Origin: Sporobacter sp038405045
GTDB taxonomy: Bacteria > Bacillota > Clostridia > Oscillospirales > Oscillospiraceae
Direction: 5' to 3'
Length of the DNA stretch: 64,000 nt
NCBI GenBank assembly: GCA_038405045.1
Contig: JBBZIV010000001.1
Span: forward strand, 434,001-498,000
Shown here: positions 25,341 through 34,032 of the stretch, piece after piece
How positions within the stretch are numbered: position 1 is the stretch's first letter
Layout: each line of letters opens with the position of its first letter
Notes under the pieces: generated by a model
What the model saw: only the letters and a program-made list of their open reading frames with translations
The model's database searches: none
What the model was told of the DNA's origin: nothing
Program-made: the position numbers and the translations under genes

Positions 25341-25682
25341 GTGACCGATCCGTCATTACTGAGCGGCCTGATTGGCGAATTGCGGCGGGGCTCACTGACG
25401 CTGGCTGTCCTCAGTCGGCTGACAACGCCGCGCTATGGCTATGCGCTCCACCAGTGCCTGGAGGAAAAGGGCATCCGAATCGAAGCCAATACACTTTATC
25501 CGCTTCTGCGCCGCCTTGAGGCGCAGGGTCTTGTCGACAACACGTGGGACACGTCATCGCCGCGCCCGCGCAAATATTATGTGCTCAATGATGATGGCCG
25601 GGCGCTTTTTGACGCGCTGACGTCGGAATGGATCAAGCTGCGCGAGACAGTGGAGCGTCTATTATCGCAGCAGGACGTGTAA
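25341..25682 (+). CDS. PadR-family transcriptional regulator
   Basis: A 113-aa winged-helix regulator: LRRGSLTLAVLSRLTTPRYGYAL, the PadR signature IRIEANTLYPLLRRLEAQGLV and the wing PRPRKYYVLNDDGR, with a C-terminal dimer helix. GTG 25341 follows AGGAGGA. It stands alone; no exporter follows in the same direction. The ABC exporter downstream is convergent and has its own TetR regulator. Autoregulation at the palindrome 25242-25259 is possible. Confidence 0.9.
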   Translation: MTDPSLLSGLIGELRRGSLTLAVLSRLTTPRYGYALHQCLEEKGIRIEANTLYPLLRRLEAQGLVDNTWDTSSPRPRKYYVLNDDGRALFDALTSEWIKLRETVERLLSQQDV

Positions 25683-25690
25683 ATAACGCA

Positions 25691-25716
25691 AAAAGGGCGG
25701 CTTCGGCCACCCTTTT
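25691..25716. terminator. Terminator between padR and the convergent ABC operon
   Basis: AAAAGGG (25691-25697) pairs with CCCTTTT (25710-25716) around a GGCTTCGGCC core; it has A and T runs on both sides and probably works both ways. Confidence 0.7.
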
Positions 25717-25756
25717 AAAGCGCGATCGGTATTAGTTACATACTGCGGAGACAAGC

Positions 25757-26548
25757 TTATAACATATCCTTCTTTTTAAAAGCGATAAAAGCGCTTGTGA
25801 ACAACGCGGCGGCCAAAAAAAGCGTCAGGCCTGAATAAATGGGGTCAAGCCTGCTTTGCATCAGGTCGGCCGGCGTGAAGTAAGACATGGGGGAGAAAAG
25901 CTTTAAAACGCCGGGGTTTTCGAGCATGTTGTAAATAACGCCAAGAACAAACGCATACAGAAAGGCCAGATTGCCGTAAAGCGAGCCTTTTTCAGCCCGG
26001 CTGGCAGCTGCCGCCATGAAGGCGGCGAGGGCAATGAACAGCAGGCCAATGAAAAAGGCTGAGACGGTAAACACCATAATTTGCCCCGTCACGCTTTCCG
26101 ACGACTTCAGTGTGGCGACGGCCATCACAGAAAACAGCGCGTTGAAAACGCAGAAAAGCGCGAGGAAAATGACAGCCGAAATAAGCTTCAAAGCCAGAAT
26201 GCGCGTACGGGAGCACGGCTTTGTGAAGAGAAATTCATACGTTTTGTCAACAGACTCGCGGGAAACGGCCGACGCGCCGAGATGAACGGCGTAAATGATG
26301 ACGAAGACGAGGACGTAGTAGGATAGGATGACGGAATACCCGGCAAGCGTATTAAGATTGACATCGACAATCCCCATCACCGCCCGCACGATACGGGGGA
26401 AAACGGTGACAAACTGCGCCATGTCCGTGCCGCCGGAACTAAGACCCTGATATTTGACGATGCCGATAAAAACGAGCACAAATAGCCCGATGATCCAAAA
26501 GATAAAAGGCTTCAACCCGGCGCGGAGCTCACGTTTGATAATATTCAT
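25757..26548 (-). CDS. ABC-2 type transporter permease
   Basis: A 263-aa membrane protein with six predicted segments (first at residues 13-30, IFWIIGLFVLVFIGIV). The motif SRESVDKTYEFLFTKPCSRTRIL is typical of ABC-2 permeases of the drug or lantibiotic exporter type. The start ATG 26548 follows AAGGAGGGG. It is the last gene of a four-gene operon (TetR, ATPase, permease, permease), so the two permeases likely form a heterodimer. Confidence 0.88.
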   Translation of the reverse strand: MNIIKRELRAGLKPFIFWIIGLFVLVFIGIVKYQGLSSGGTDMAQFVTVFPRIVRAVMGIVDVNLNTLAGYSVILSYYVLVFVIIYAVHLGASAVSRESVDKTYEFLFTKPCSRTRILALKLISAVIFLALFCVFNALFSVMAVATLKSSESVTGQIMVFTVSAFFIGLLFIALAAFMAAAASRAEKGSLYGNLAFLYAFVLGVIYNMLENPGVLKLFSPMSYFTPADLMQSRLDPIYSGLTLFLAAALFTSAFIAFKKKDML

Positions 26549-26562
26549 GATATCGCCCCTCC

Positions 26563-27360
26563 TTAAAGTGCCGGTGTGTCGGCCGACCTGTATTTCACGA
26601 AGGAAAAAACAACACAGGCAGCAAAGACGACGGCGGCCGTCACGGCGTATTTCACTTCAAACCCACCGTTTGAGAAAACGGCATAAGGCTCAAAGTAAAT
26701 GAGCGGCGCTAAATAATGAAGAAAGTCTTCGTGCAGCATGTTGTTCAGAGCCGTCAGAATAAAACCGGCAAAGCCAAGCGCCGTTGCAATCCCCGAGACG
26801 GAACGAACCTTTCTGGCTAAAACGGCGAAGAGCGTGCCGATGGCATAGAACACGAGCTGTGTGAAGAATAGCGCGCACGATGCCCAGATGACGCGCCAAG
26901 TGTCACCGCCTGGATTGCTGCTATGATAGAGGAGAACGGAGAAGGCCACAAACAGGATGTTTGCAACGCCGAGCAGCGTTAGGCCGGAGAGAAATTTTGC
27001 GCCAAATATATCATCACGGGTTACCGGCTTCGTCAGCAGAAAATCAACACACTTGGAACGCTTCTCACGGGAGAAGGCCCCGATGGCAAAGATGGATGCC
27101 ATAATCGCCCCGATGACAGAGATGTAGGAATAAATGAACTGGAAAAAACCGCCATAGGAAAAAAGCTGATCAACAAACAGGCCGAAAGCGGCGGCAAACT
27201 GGGGCGGGAATCCGCTGTACGCCTTGATGACCTCGTCCTTGCTGTCCATAAAAACAGGGAAGAGACCCGACATAAAAATCAGCAGCACAAGCAGGAGACT
27301 GACGGTCCAGATAATAAAGCTCTTCAGCTGTGCTTTTAATTCAAACACATAGATGTTCAA
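26563..27360 (-). CDS. ABC-2 type transporter permease
   Basis: A 265-aa paralogue of the next permease with the same plan: N-terminal segment (SFIIWTVSLLLVLLIFMSGL) and the motif SREKRSKCVDFLLTKPVTRDDIF. The start appears to be TTG 27360, seven bases after GGGAGGT; no better codon is available. It lies 14 bases upstream of the other permease and 15 downstream of the ATPase. The substrate is unknown. Confidence 0.87.
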   Translation of the reverse strand: MNIYVFELKAQLKSFIIWTVSLLLVLLIFMSGLFPVFMDSKDEVIKAYSGFPPQFAAAFGLFVDQLFSYGGFFQFIYSYISVIGAIMASIFAIGAFSREKRSKCVDFLLTKPVTRDDIFGAKFLSGLTLLGVANILFVAFSVLLYHSSNPGGDTWRVIWASCALFFTQLVFYAIGTLFAVLARKVRSVSGIATALGFAGFILTALNNMLHEDFLHYLAPLIYFEPYAVFSNGGFEVKYAVTAAVVFAACVVFSFVKYRSADTPAL

Positions 27361-27375
27361 GCTGACACCTCCCGT

Positions 27376-28257
27376 TCATTCGGCGTAATAGTGCATAAAG
27401 ATATCTTCCAGTGACGGCTCGGTGATGTCGACATTCGTGAGCGGGAACTTGCCAAGTTCGGACAGGAGCAGATTCACATCGCCCCTGTAGATGAAGCTTG
27501 CTGTGTGGCTGTTCGTACTGAGATTCATAGCCCCGGGAAGGCTGAATGCTTTCAGGGCGGCGCCGTCCTTCACCGAAAGACTGACGTTCTTATAGGCGTT
27601 TTCCTGAAGCTCGCTGATTTTCTGAACGTTAACGATCCGGCCTTCTTTGATGATGGCCACGCGGTCGCAGATGCGCTGCACCTCGCTCAAAATATGCGAG
27701 GAGAAGAGAACGGTCGCGCCACGCGCGTTTTCTTTTTTGATGAGGTCGAAAAACGTTTTCTGCATCAGGGGGTCGAGGCCGCTCGTTGGCTCATCGAGGA
27801 TGATGAGGCGCGGGGAATGCAGAAGCCCCTGAATGATACCGACTTTTTTCTTGTTGCCGAGGCTCATGTCCTCAATTTTTTTGCGCAGGTCAAGCTGCAG
27901 CAACTCAGCCAGCTCCTGAATTTTTTCCGAGCAGTCTTTTTTATAAAAGCTTGCTGAATACTTGAAAAGATCAATGGCACGCATATTGTCGTAGTAAAAT
28001 ACTTCACTTGGAAGGTATCCGACGTCCTGCAAAATGGCCACCTTGTCACGCTCGCAGTCGAGCCCAAAAATTGTCGCCTCGCCGCTCGTTTTGTAGATGA
28101 GCGACAAAAGTGTTCGGATTGTCGTTGACTTGCCCGCGCCGTTGGGGCCGATAAAGCCGAAAATTTCTCCCTCATTGACCGTCAGGGAGACGTCGACGAT
28201 GCCGCGCGCCTTGCCGTAATACTTCGTCAGGTTTGTCGTTTCAATGACTGCGCCCAT
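27376..28257 (-). CDS. ABC transporter ATP-binding protein
   Basis: A 293-aa ATPase. Walker A is GPNGAGKST (residues about 37-45), the signature is MSLGNKKKVG, Walker B plus D-loop is LIILDEPTSGLDP, and the switch His sits in FSSHILSEV. The C-terminal extension (about 80 residues) is that of the antibiotic/lantibiotic exporter group. The start ATG 28257 lies inside the end of the TetR gene (17-base overlap) after AAGGAGGA, so translation is coupled. It drives the two permeases downstream. Confidence 0.95.
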   Translation of the reverse strand: MGAVIETTNLTKYYGKARGIVDVSLTVNEGEIFGFIGPNGAGKSTTIRTLLSLIYKTSGEATIFGLDCERDKVAILQDVGYLPSEVFYYDNMRAIDLFKYSASFYKKDCSEKIQELAELLQLDLRKKIEDMSLGNKKKVGIIQGLLHSPRLIILDEPTSGLDPLMQKTFFDLIKKENARGATVLFSSHILSEVQRICDRVAIIKEGRIVNVQKISELQENAYKNVSLSVKDGAALKAFSLPGAMNLSTNSHTASFIYRGDVNLLLSELGKFPLTNVDITEPSLEDIFMHYYAE

Positions 28258-28876
28258 TCAAAAATTCCTCCTTATATGACACTTTTTTTAGAAGTGACGA
28301 CCACAATCGGTACTTGTCCATGACGTCGCCGAGTTCAACCGGAAGTCCGGCATCTTGCTTTTCATGCAGATAGCCGTCGATGAGCCAGGTGAGCATCTGA
28401 AAAATGTCTTGCGGGCTGATGTCTTCTCTAAATTTTGAATAGTTGATTTTCGAAAAATAGGTGCCGTAAATCGCCGCTGTTTCCGCTTGTACTTTGCTTC
28501 TGATGGCGTCGGAAACGGCTTCGCGCTGAGAATAAAACGCCCGCATGATAAACGCCATAATAAACGGGCTTTCACGAAGCATCTGGCATTTACGTTCGGC
28601 GGCATAGGCAGAAAGCTCAAAAAAATCTGTGATTTCCGAAAGGCGCGCGTCGACGACATGCTCTTTAATCCGGTTGGCCGCGTATTCGAACAGGAAAAGA
28701 TACAGCGTTTTCTTATCGTGAAAATAGTAAAACAAAAGGCCTTTGGAGATGTCGGCTTTCGCGGCGATTTGTTCCGTTGAGGCGTGCCGATAGTCGCTTT
28801 GACCGAACACCTCAAAACCGGCATTGATGATCCGCAGCCGTTTTTCCTCCGGTAATTCATAAAATTTGCCGTTCAC
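28241..28876 (-). CDS. TetR-family regulator of the ABC exporter
   Basis: A 211-aa regulator with an N-terminal helix-turn-helix (RIINAGFEVFGQSDYRHAS, IAAKADISKGLLFYYFHDKKTLY) and a C-terminal ligand domain. GTG 28876, nine bases after AGGAGG, is preferred; GTG 28885 would overlap the site. It is the first gene of the exporter operon, so it likely represses its own operon until a substrate binds. CTGACT (28889-28894) and AGTCAG (28914-28919) form inverted arms near the start. Confidence 0.88.
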   Translation of the reverse strand: MNGKFYELPEEKRLRIINAGFEVFGQSDYRHASTEQIAAKADISKGLLFYYFHDKKTLYLFLFEYAANRIKEHVVDARLSEITDFFELSAYAAERKCQMLRESPFIMAFIMRAFYSQREAVSDAIRSKVQAETAAIYGTYFSKINYSKFREDISPQDIFQMLTWLIDGYLHEKQDAGLPVELGDVMDKYRLWSSLLKKVSYKEEFLNGRSH

Positions 28877-28888
28877 TTCATACACCTC

Positions 28889-28956
28889 CTGACTAATACG
28901 GTTTAACCATCCCAGTCAGTCTACCAGCATTGTACGCCGTTGACTATTTTTTTCAA
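28889..28956 (-). promoter_or_regulatory. Promoter and candidate operator of the TetR-ABC operon
   Basis: On the minus strand TTGAAA (28956-28951), a 16-base spacer and TACAAT (28934-28929). Downstream lie inverted arms CTGACT/AGTCAG (28889-28894, 28914-28919) that may be the repressor site. Confidence 0.6.
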
Positions 28957-29020
28957 GCCCCCGGCGGAAAAATATTTTAAAGATGAATACTGAAATATCC
29001 CCTCCCGGCAAAACAAAAAT

Positions 29021-29047
29021 ATACCGCGCCGTTTTCCGGCGCGGTAC
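29021..29047 (-). terminator. Terminator after the 163-aa gene
   Basis: ACCGCGCC (29023-29030) pairs with GGCGCGGT (29038-29045); on the minus strand a TATATTTTTG tract follows. It closely resembles the hairpin at 30095-30121. Confidence 0.75.
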
Positions 29048-29059
29048 GGTATATTTCGG

Positions 29060-29551
29060 TCATTTCTGACATAAATAACATTTGGTTTGCGGGTTCTGGT
29101 AATGATCTTTCAGACGAATGGCTTGATGCGCCGTTTGGCCTGGAAGGACTTTGATATAATGTGAACGGTGGATGGAATCCTCACTATGATCGACGACCAA
29201 AGTATAAAACCCAGGAGGGATATCTTCAATAACGAAATTGCCGTTTAAATCTGAATTTGTCCGATAAACCGGAATATTTCTTTCATTGCCGAAATAAAGC
29301 AGGACGGTTCCGTTGCTGATAATCTCGCTATTCCGTTCCAAGCATATATTCCCGGTTATTTTTCCGCAATATTTATTGACATCGTCTGTTAAATGAATAT
29401 TAATATTCTGAGTATTTTTTTGTACCGGGTTCAAGTCGACCTTTTGTATTTGATCCATATCTTGTTTATTATACTGGATACTTTCTTCCTGCTGGTTGAA
29501 ACGCTCCTTTTTTTCTGCCAAATCCTCAGAAATACTGTCTTGCAATGCCAT
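29060..29551 (-). CDS. Protein with carboxypeptidase-regulatory-like (prealbumin) domain
   Basis: A 163-aa protein with a Gln/Asn-rich N-terminal 60 residues (EKKERFNQQEESIQYNKQDMD) and a C-terminal beta-sandwich: GKITGNICLERN, NGTVLLYFGN, TNSDLNGNFVIEDIPPGFYTLVVDHS, the signature of carboxypeptidase-regulatory or SpaA-like folds. It ends KCYLCQK, with a CxxC pair. There is no signal peptide. Base use is clearly more AT-rich than in neighbouring genes. ATG 29551 is the start. It lies after the acidic repeat gene and may be co-regulated. The function is unknown; a spore-coat or scaffold role is a guess. Confidence 0.7.
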   Translation of the reverse strand: MALQDSISEDLAEKKERFNQQEESIQYNKQDMDQIQKVDLNPVQKNTQNINIHLTDDVNKYCGKITGNICLERNSEIISNGTVLLYFGNERNIPVYRTNSDLNGNFVIEDIPPGFYTLVVDHSEDSIHRSHYIKVLPGQTAHQAIRLKDHYQNPQTKCYLCQK

Positions 29552-29611
29552 TTATCCAACCCCATTTATACGATATTACGATATATTAATAGATTTATCT
29601 TTAATCTATGT

Positions 29612-29637
29612 AATAGTGAGGTAAAAACCCCACTATT
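29612..29637 (-). terminator. Terminator or attenuator between the two AT-rich genes
   Basis: AATAGTGAGG (29612-29621) pairs with CCCCACTATT (29628-29637), one mismatch, with a TTTTTA loop on the minus strand. The T run lies in the loop, so termination may be partial. The 99-base gap shows nothing else. Confidence 0.5.
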
Positions 29638-29650
29638 TAAAATTGTTGGT

Positions 29651-29974
29651 TTAGCAGTAACTTTTCCGAACCTGTACTGCCGCAGCCTCGGCCTCAGCCG
29701 CAGCTTCAGCTTCAGCTTCGGCCTCAGCCTCGGATTCAGAATTAGCTTCAGAATCGCTGTTTGCTTCATTTTCCGTTTCGTTTTCGGAGCTTTGCCCTTG
29801 ATACTGATTTTGTGACAGGCAGTTATAGTTATATTGCTTATTGAACTGTTTTTGGTAATGATACTCGTGTTCGGCTATCTCGACTTCCTGCTCGGCGTCA
29901 AGCTCGGCTTTTAACTCAGATTTGATTTCAGCTTTTAACTCATTTTTGAACAATTCGATATTTGGATCTAACAT
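29651..29974 (-). CDS. Low-complexity acidic Glu/Ala-repeat protein
   Basis: A 107-aa unknown. The N-terminus (LDPNIELFKNELKAEIKSELKAEL) is a charged helix; the middle is Tyr/Gln/Asn-rich (HYQKQFNKQYNYN, SQNQYQGQ), and residues about 70-100 form a Glu-Ala-Ser repeat (NSESEAEAEAEAEAAAEAE) ending QVRKSYC. ATG 29974 follows AAAGGAG. Repeat codons alternate GAG/GAA and GCC/GCT in the DNA, so the tract may change length by slippage. It is followed by the prealbumin-domain gene. Spore-coat-like composition is notable but proves nothing. Confidence 0.7.
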   Translation of the reverse strand: MLDPNIELFKNELKAEIKSELKAELDAEQEVEIAEHEYHYQKQFNKQYNYNCLSQNQYQGQSSENETENEANSDSEANSESEAEAEAEAEAAAEAEAAAVQVRKSYC

Positions 29975-30094
29975 GAAGAATCTCCTTTCTGTGATCACGA
30001 TAAAAATGAATAGGGAGAACATTACATAGTATGATCTATGAGACAAATTGTTTCTTGAGATGAAAAGACAAACTCTTCGCTATAAATAAAATAC

Positions 30095-30121
30095 ATACCG
30101 TGCCGGTTTTCGGCGCGGTAT
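30095..30121 (-). terminator. Terminator after the ferritin-like gene
   Basis: ATACCGTGCCG (30095-30105) pairs with CGGCGCGGTAT (30111-30121) with one wobble; a TGTATTTTATTTA tract follows on the minus strand. The gap 29975-30143 shows no gene. Confidence 0.75.
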
Positions 30122-30143
30122 GTATAAAATTATTTTTAACAAA

Positions 30144-30662
30144 TTACATCATATTTTCAATCAGGCAGCCGATTATTTTTGAATGGCGCGCTTCGTCTTC
30201 GGCGTGTGCCAGATAAATATCGCGCAGCGTCATATCTGACGTTGCTGCGGCGGCGCTTCGGTAGGCGGCCGCGCCTTCAAGCTCGCCTGTGTACTTCCGT
30301 CGGAGCGTCTGACTGACGGAATAGATGAGCGGGCAGGCACTCGGCGGCGTGTACGTTTCGCCGGTCAGTATGAAATAGCGTGCCCGCAGGTGCTTGAGAT
30401 GGCAGCGTTCATCGGCGGCGATAGCAAGCAGTTCCCGTCGCGCGCTGCCAGCGCACAGTGACGCCAGTGTACAGTATATCTGCGCATCGTTTGCCTCATC
30501 ATCCATAAAGTCGCGCAGCTGCGCGGCGTCATCCACGCCGCCCGGCGCATTACCGGGGTTCGCCGTGACGCCAATATCAGCTGGATTGGTGCCCGAGGCG
30601 AGCACACGCTGCCAGACGTCATCAAATTTCGCTCTGTCAAAATAGGTTGTCTCGTTTTCCAT
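30144..30662 (-). CDS. Ferritin-like diiron protein (rubrerythrin-like)
   Basis: A 172-aa helical protein with the four-helix di-iron pattern: FMDDEANDAQIYCTL, AADERCHLKHLRARY, GELEGAAAYRSA and AEDEARHSKIIG. The two ExxH pairs and lone Glu residues look complete. There is no rubredoxin CxxC domain, so it is a ferritin-like rather than full rubrerythrin protein. Such proteins act in peroxide reduction or iron handling in anaerobes. ATG 30662 follows AAGGAG. It is monocistronic and ends in the hairpin at 30095-30121. Confidence 0.8.
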   Translation of the reverse strand: MENETTYFDRAKFDDVWQRVLASGTNPADIGVTANPGNAPGGVDDAAQLRDFMDDEANDAQIYCTLASLCAGSARRELLAIAADERCHLKHLRARYFILTGETYTPPSACPLIYSVSQTLRRKYTGELEGAAAYRSAAAATSDMTLRDIYLAHAEDEARHSKIIGCLIENMM

Positions 30663-30747
30663 AAAGCATCATCCTTTAAGGAGATACCGGCACCGCACAG
30701 CGCCTTGTGCTAATGGGCCAGATGTACTGCATCTTATGCAAAGATTA

Positions 30748-30776
30748 TTGCCAGAGTGCGGCGAATCTGATAAAAT
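30748..30776 (+). promoter_or_regulatory. Promoter of rsmE
   Basis: TTGCCA (30748-30753), a 17-base spacer and TAAAAT (30771-30776), 33 bases before the start codon. Confidence 0.7.
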
Positions 30777-30808
30777 ACATCGATAAGCAATGGCGGGAGG
30801 TGCTTACA

Positions 30809-31543
30809 ATGCCGCGATTTTTTGTTACCGCGTCGAACATTTTCGGCGGCGTGGCTTATTTAAGCGCGAAGGAAACAGATCATATCCGCGCCCTGCGCAT
30901 CCGCCGCGGCGAGTGCTTCACCGTCTGCGACGGTGACGGCAAGGATTACACCTGCCGCCTCACGACGCTGACGGAGGATGGCGCCGAAGCCGAAGTGATT
31001 GATATCGCGGCCTCCGGCGCGGAGCCCTCGGTTGACTGTACCATCTTTGCCGCCTATGCCAAAGGGGACAAGCTGGAGACTGTTGTGCAGAAATCGGTGG
31101 AGCTTGGCGCGGCTGCAGTTGTCTTATACCCATCGGCACGCTGTGTCTCTCGGCCGGAAGGCGCTGCCGCTTTGCACAAAACGGGCCGCCTTCAAAAAAT
31201 TGCCGAGGAGGCCGCCAAGCAGTCCGGCCGCGGCCGTATCCCGTGTGTCACATCGTCGCCGTCGTATGAGTCGGCGATTGCCGCCGCCGCCGAGGCCGAC
31301 CTGCCGCTGTTTTTTTATGAGGCTGAAAAGCAGCAAAGCCTCAAGGATGTTCTGGCAAACGCCGGAGGCGTCAAAACCATTTCAATTGTCACAGGTCCCG
31401 AGGGCGGCTTTGACGCCGAGGAGGCCGCCTTTGCCGTTATTAGAGGCTTAAAGTCCGTGTCACTCGGCCCGCGCATTCTCCGCTGTGAAACGGCACCGCT
31501 CGCGGCTTTGTCCGCCGTCATGTACGAAACGGGGAATATGTAA
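30809..31543 (+). CDS. rsmE: 16S rRNA (uracil(1498)-N(3))-methyltransferase RsmE
   Basis: A SPOUT-family enzyme that methylates U1498 of 16S rRNA with S-adenosylmethionine. The 244-aa length is normal. An N-terminal PUA-like domain (PRFFVTASNIFGG, DHIRALRIRRGE) precedes the knot, with VTGPEGGFDAEEA and SLGPRILRCETAPLAAL forming the cofactor site. ATG 30809 follows GGGAGGTG; an upstream ATG at 30713 belongs to leader sequence. A family B repeat begins seven bases after the stop. Confidence 0.95.
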   Translation: MPRFFVTASNIFGGVAYLSAKETDHIRALRIRRGECFTVCDGDGKDYTCRLTTLTEDGAEAEVIDIAASGAEPSVDCTIFAAYAKGDKLETVVQKSVELGAAAVVLYPSARCVSRPEGAAALHKTGRLQKIAEEAAKQSGRGRIPCVTSSPSYESAIAAAAEADLPLFFYEAEKQQSLKDVLANAGGVKTISIVTGPEGGFDAEEAAFAVIRGLKSVSLGPRILRCETAPLAALSAVMYETGNM

Positions 31544-31549
31544 TCTAAA

Positions 31550-31620
31550 CCCACCCACCACCCAGAAGAAGTATAGGGGCTTCGCCCCGTCTTCGTAGGG
31601 GCGGATTCCATATCCGCCCG
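31550..31620 (+). repeat. Family B and family A repeats fused end to end
   Basis: The family B lead and hairpin (31550-31589, GGGGC-TTC-GCCCC) run straight into a family A copy (31595-31620, stem GGCGGAT/ATCCGCC). The B copy lacks its terminal TAT, as if A had joined there. Confidence 0.8.
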
Positions 31621-31671
31621 TGTAAAGTATAAAAAATTATAATCGCAATAATCACCGAAGGAGACCACCAC

Positions 31672-33927
31672 ATGTCCATGACCGAATTGTATAGCACCGG
31701 CGTTTATCTGATTGACGGTAAGCTCGTCCCAGCAGCAGACGCAAAGGGCGCGACTGCCCCGGACGATGCCCGCGAGAAGACGATAGCGTATCAGATTCTA
31801 AGAGCGCACGACAAAAGCGCAGACCCCAAAAAGATGCGCCTGAAGTTTGACGCGCTCGTGTCGCACGATATCACGTATGTCGGCATTATTCAGACGGCGC
31901 GCGCCTCCGGGATGACGCGCTTTCCGATACCCTACGCGCTCACCAACTGCCACAACAGCCTCTGCGCCGTCGGCGGCACCATTAATGAGGACGACCACGC
32001 CTTCGGCCTGTCCGCCGCAAAAAAATACGGCGGTATCTACGTCCCTGCCAATCAGGCCGTTATCCACCAGTACGCCCGCGAGGCGCTCGCCGGGTGCTCT
32101 AAGATGATCCTCGGGTCAGACTCGCACACGCGCTATGGGTGTTACGGCACGCTCGGCGTCGGCGAGGGCGGGGGCGAGCTTGCCAAGCAGCTTTTGGAAA
32201 ACACATACGACGTCGACGCGCCGGAAGTCGTCCTCGTCTGGGTTGAGGGCACAGTCCCGCACGGCATCGGCCCGCACGACGTGGCCATCGCGCTCGTCGG
32301 CGCAACGTTCCCAAATGGTTTTGTGAAAAACAAAATACTCGAATTTGTCGGCCCCGGCATTGAGGCCTTACCGATGGATTTCCGCATCGGCGTCGACGTG
32401 ATGACGACGGAGACAAGCTGCCTGTCCTCCATCTGGGTGACGGATGAGAAGGTCAAAGATTATTATGAAAATGTCGGGCGGCCGGAGGCGTATCAGAAGC
32501 TTGTTCCAGCTAACGGCGCTTATTACGATTCGATGGTTAAAGTGAACCTCAGCGACATGGAATCCATGATCGCGCTGCCGTTTCACCCCTCCAAGGCGTT
32601 CACCATCCACGCGCTTCAAAAAGAGCCCGACCGCATTTTTAAAGAGATTGAGGAATCCTGCAACAAAGAGCTCGGCGGGCGCGTCACGCTGGATTTGCAC
32701 CGCAGCATGAATGATAAAGGTCAGATTGTCGTCGAGCAGGGCGTCATCGTCGGCTGTTCGGGCGGTATGTATGAAAACATTTCGGAGGCCGCTGATATTT
32801 TAAGCGGCCGGTCGGTGGGCAACGGCTACTTCAGCTTGTCCGTCTACCCGTCGTCAACACCCATCGGCCTTGCCATGACGAAGGACGGCATTTCCGAAAC
32901 GCTGATGGAAGCCGGAGCGCTCATCAAGTCGGCCTTCTGCGGCCCCTGCTTTGGCGCGGGGGACACACCGGCGCACAATACGCTCTCGATCCGCCACGCC
33001 ACGCGCAATTTTGCTAACCGCGAGGGCTCCAAACCGTCCGGCGGGCAGATCGCGGCAGTGGCTTTGATGGACGCGCGCTCGATTGCGGCAACGGCCGCAA
33101 ACGGCGGCGTTTTAACGGCGGCGACCGACATTGATTATTCCGTCACGCCGCGCACCTATCGTTATGACCCCGCGATCTACGAAAAACGCGTCTATAATGG
33201 ATTTGGCAAGCCAGACCCGACCGTTGCGCTGCGCTTTGGCCCTAATATCGCCGACTGGCCAAAAATGCATCGGATGGACGACGATCTGCTCGTCCGCCTC
33301 TGCGCCGTCATCCGCGACGACGTGACGACGACGGATGAGCTCATCCCCTCCGGCGAGACGTCGTCGTACCGCTCGAATCCCATCGCGCTGTCGGAGTTTA
33401 CGCTGTCCCGCCGCGTCCCGGAATACGTCGGGCGCAGCAAGGCCGTCCGAGATCTTGAAACGGCGCGCCGTGCCGGGGAAGCGCCCGCCGAAATCGCGGC
33501 GGTGCTCCAAAAGGTCGGCGGCGACATAAAAAAGACGACGGTTGGCTCCTGCATTTTCGCCAAAAAGCCTGGGGATGGCAGCGCCAGAGAGCAGGCGGCT
33601 TCGTGCCAGAAAGTCCTTGGCGGATTTGCAAACATCTGCTACGAGTATGCCACAAAGCGCTACCGCTCCAACTGCCTCAACTGGGGCCTCGTGCCGTTTA
33701 CCATCGACATATCCGAGCCGTTTGATTACGCCGACGGCGACTGGGTTTATGTGCCGGGGATTCGTCAGGCCATATTAAATGGCGTTGAAACGATTGAAGG
33801 CAAAGTCGTCACACAAGACGGCGTCCGTGATATTACCCTGTATTGCCGCGGCCTCAGCCCCGACGAAAAGCTGATTTTAACCGAGGGCTGCCTCATGAAC
33901 TACTACGCCGCAGGCTACGGGAAATAG
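31672..33927 (+). CDS. Aconitate hydratase (AcnA-like hydratase)
   Basis: A cytosolic 4Fe-4S hydratase converting citrate to isocitrate. The 751-aa length and motifs GSDSHTRYGCYGTLGVGEGG, VIVGCSGGMYENISEA and AFCGPCFGAGDTP supply the cluster cysteines. The swivelling C-terminal domain ends PGIRQAILNGVETIEG. ATG 31672 follows AAGGAG; ATG 31678 is a close alternative. With isocitrate dehydrogenase (34566-35765) it forms the oxidative branch that makes 2-oxoglutarate for glutamate. A RAYT gene and repeats now separate the two. A relative acting on another tricarboxylate cannot be excluded. Confidence 0.85.
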   Translation: MSMTELYSTGVYLIDGKLVPAADAKGATAPDDAREKTIAYQILRAHDKSADPKKMRLKFDALVSHDITYVGIIQTARASGMTRFPIPYALTNCHNSLCAVGGTINEDDHAFGLSAAKKYGGIYVPANQAVIHQYAREALAGCSKMILGSDSHTRYGCYGTLGVGEGGGELAKQLLENTYDVDAPEVVLVWVEGTVPHGIGPHDVAIALVGATFPNGFVKNKILEFVGPGIEALPMDFRIGVDVMTTETSCLSSIWVTDEKVKDYYENVGRPEAYQKLVPANGAYYDSMVKVNLSDMESMIALPFHPSKAFTIHALQKEPDRIFKEIEESCNKELGGRVTLDLHRSMNDKGQIVVEQGVIVGCSGGMYENISEAADILSGRSVGNGYFSLSVYPSSTPIGLAMTKDGISETLMEAGALIKSAFCGPCFGAGDTPAHNTLSIRHATRNFANREGSKPSGGQIAAVALMDARSIAATAANGGVLTAATDIDYSVTPRTYRYDPAIYEKRVYNGFGKPDPTVALRFGPNIADWPKMHRMDDDLLVRLCAVIRDDVTTTDELIPSGETSSYRSNPIALSEFTLSRRVPEYVGRSKAVRDLETARRAGEAPAEIAAVLQKVGGDIKKTTVGSCIFAKKPGDGSAREQAASCQKVLGGFANICYEYATKRYRSNCLNWGLVPFTIDISEPFDYADGDWVYVPGIRQAILNGVETIEGKVVTQDGVRDITLYCRGLSPDEKLILTEGCLMNYYAAGYGK

Positions 33928-33951
33928 GAATCGTTATCTGCGCATCGAACC

Positions 33952-34013
33952 GTAGGGGCGAACTGCGTTCGCCCGCCACGTACCAACGTAGAGGCGAACT
34001 GCATTCGCTCGCC
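33952..34013 (+). repeat. Two family A repeats flanking the RAYT gene
   Basis: Copies at 33952-33974 (stem GGCGAAC/GTTCGCC) and 33988-34013 (stem GCGAA.../...TTCGC, slightly decayed) lie just upstream of the RAYT gene, the usual place for REP repeats. Confidence 0.85.
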
Positions 34014-34032
34014 GATTTCATGAGGGTGTCTT

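Noticed and set aside
29651..29974. Antifreeze- or silk-like structural protein
   Set aside because: Glu/Ala repeats alone are common low-complexity sequence and do not show such a function.
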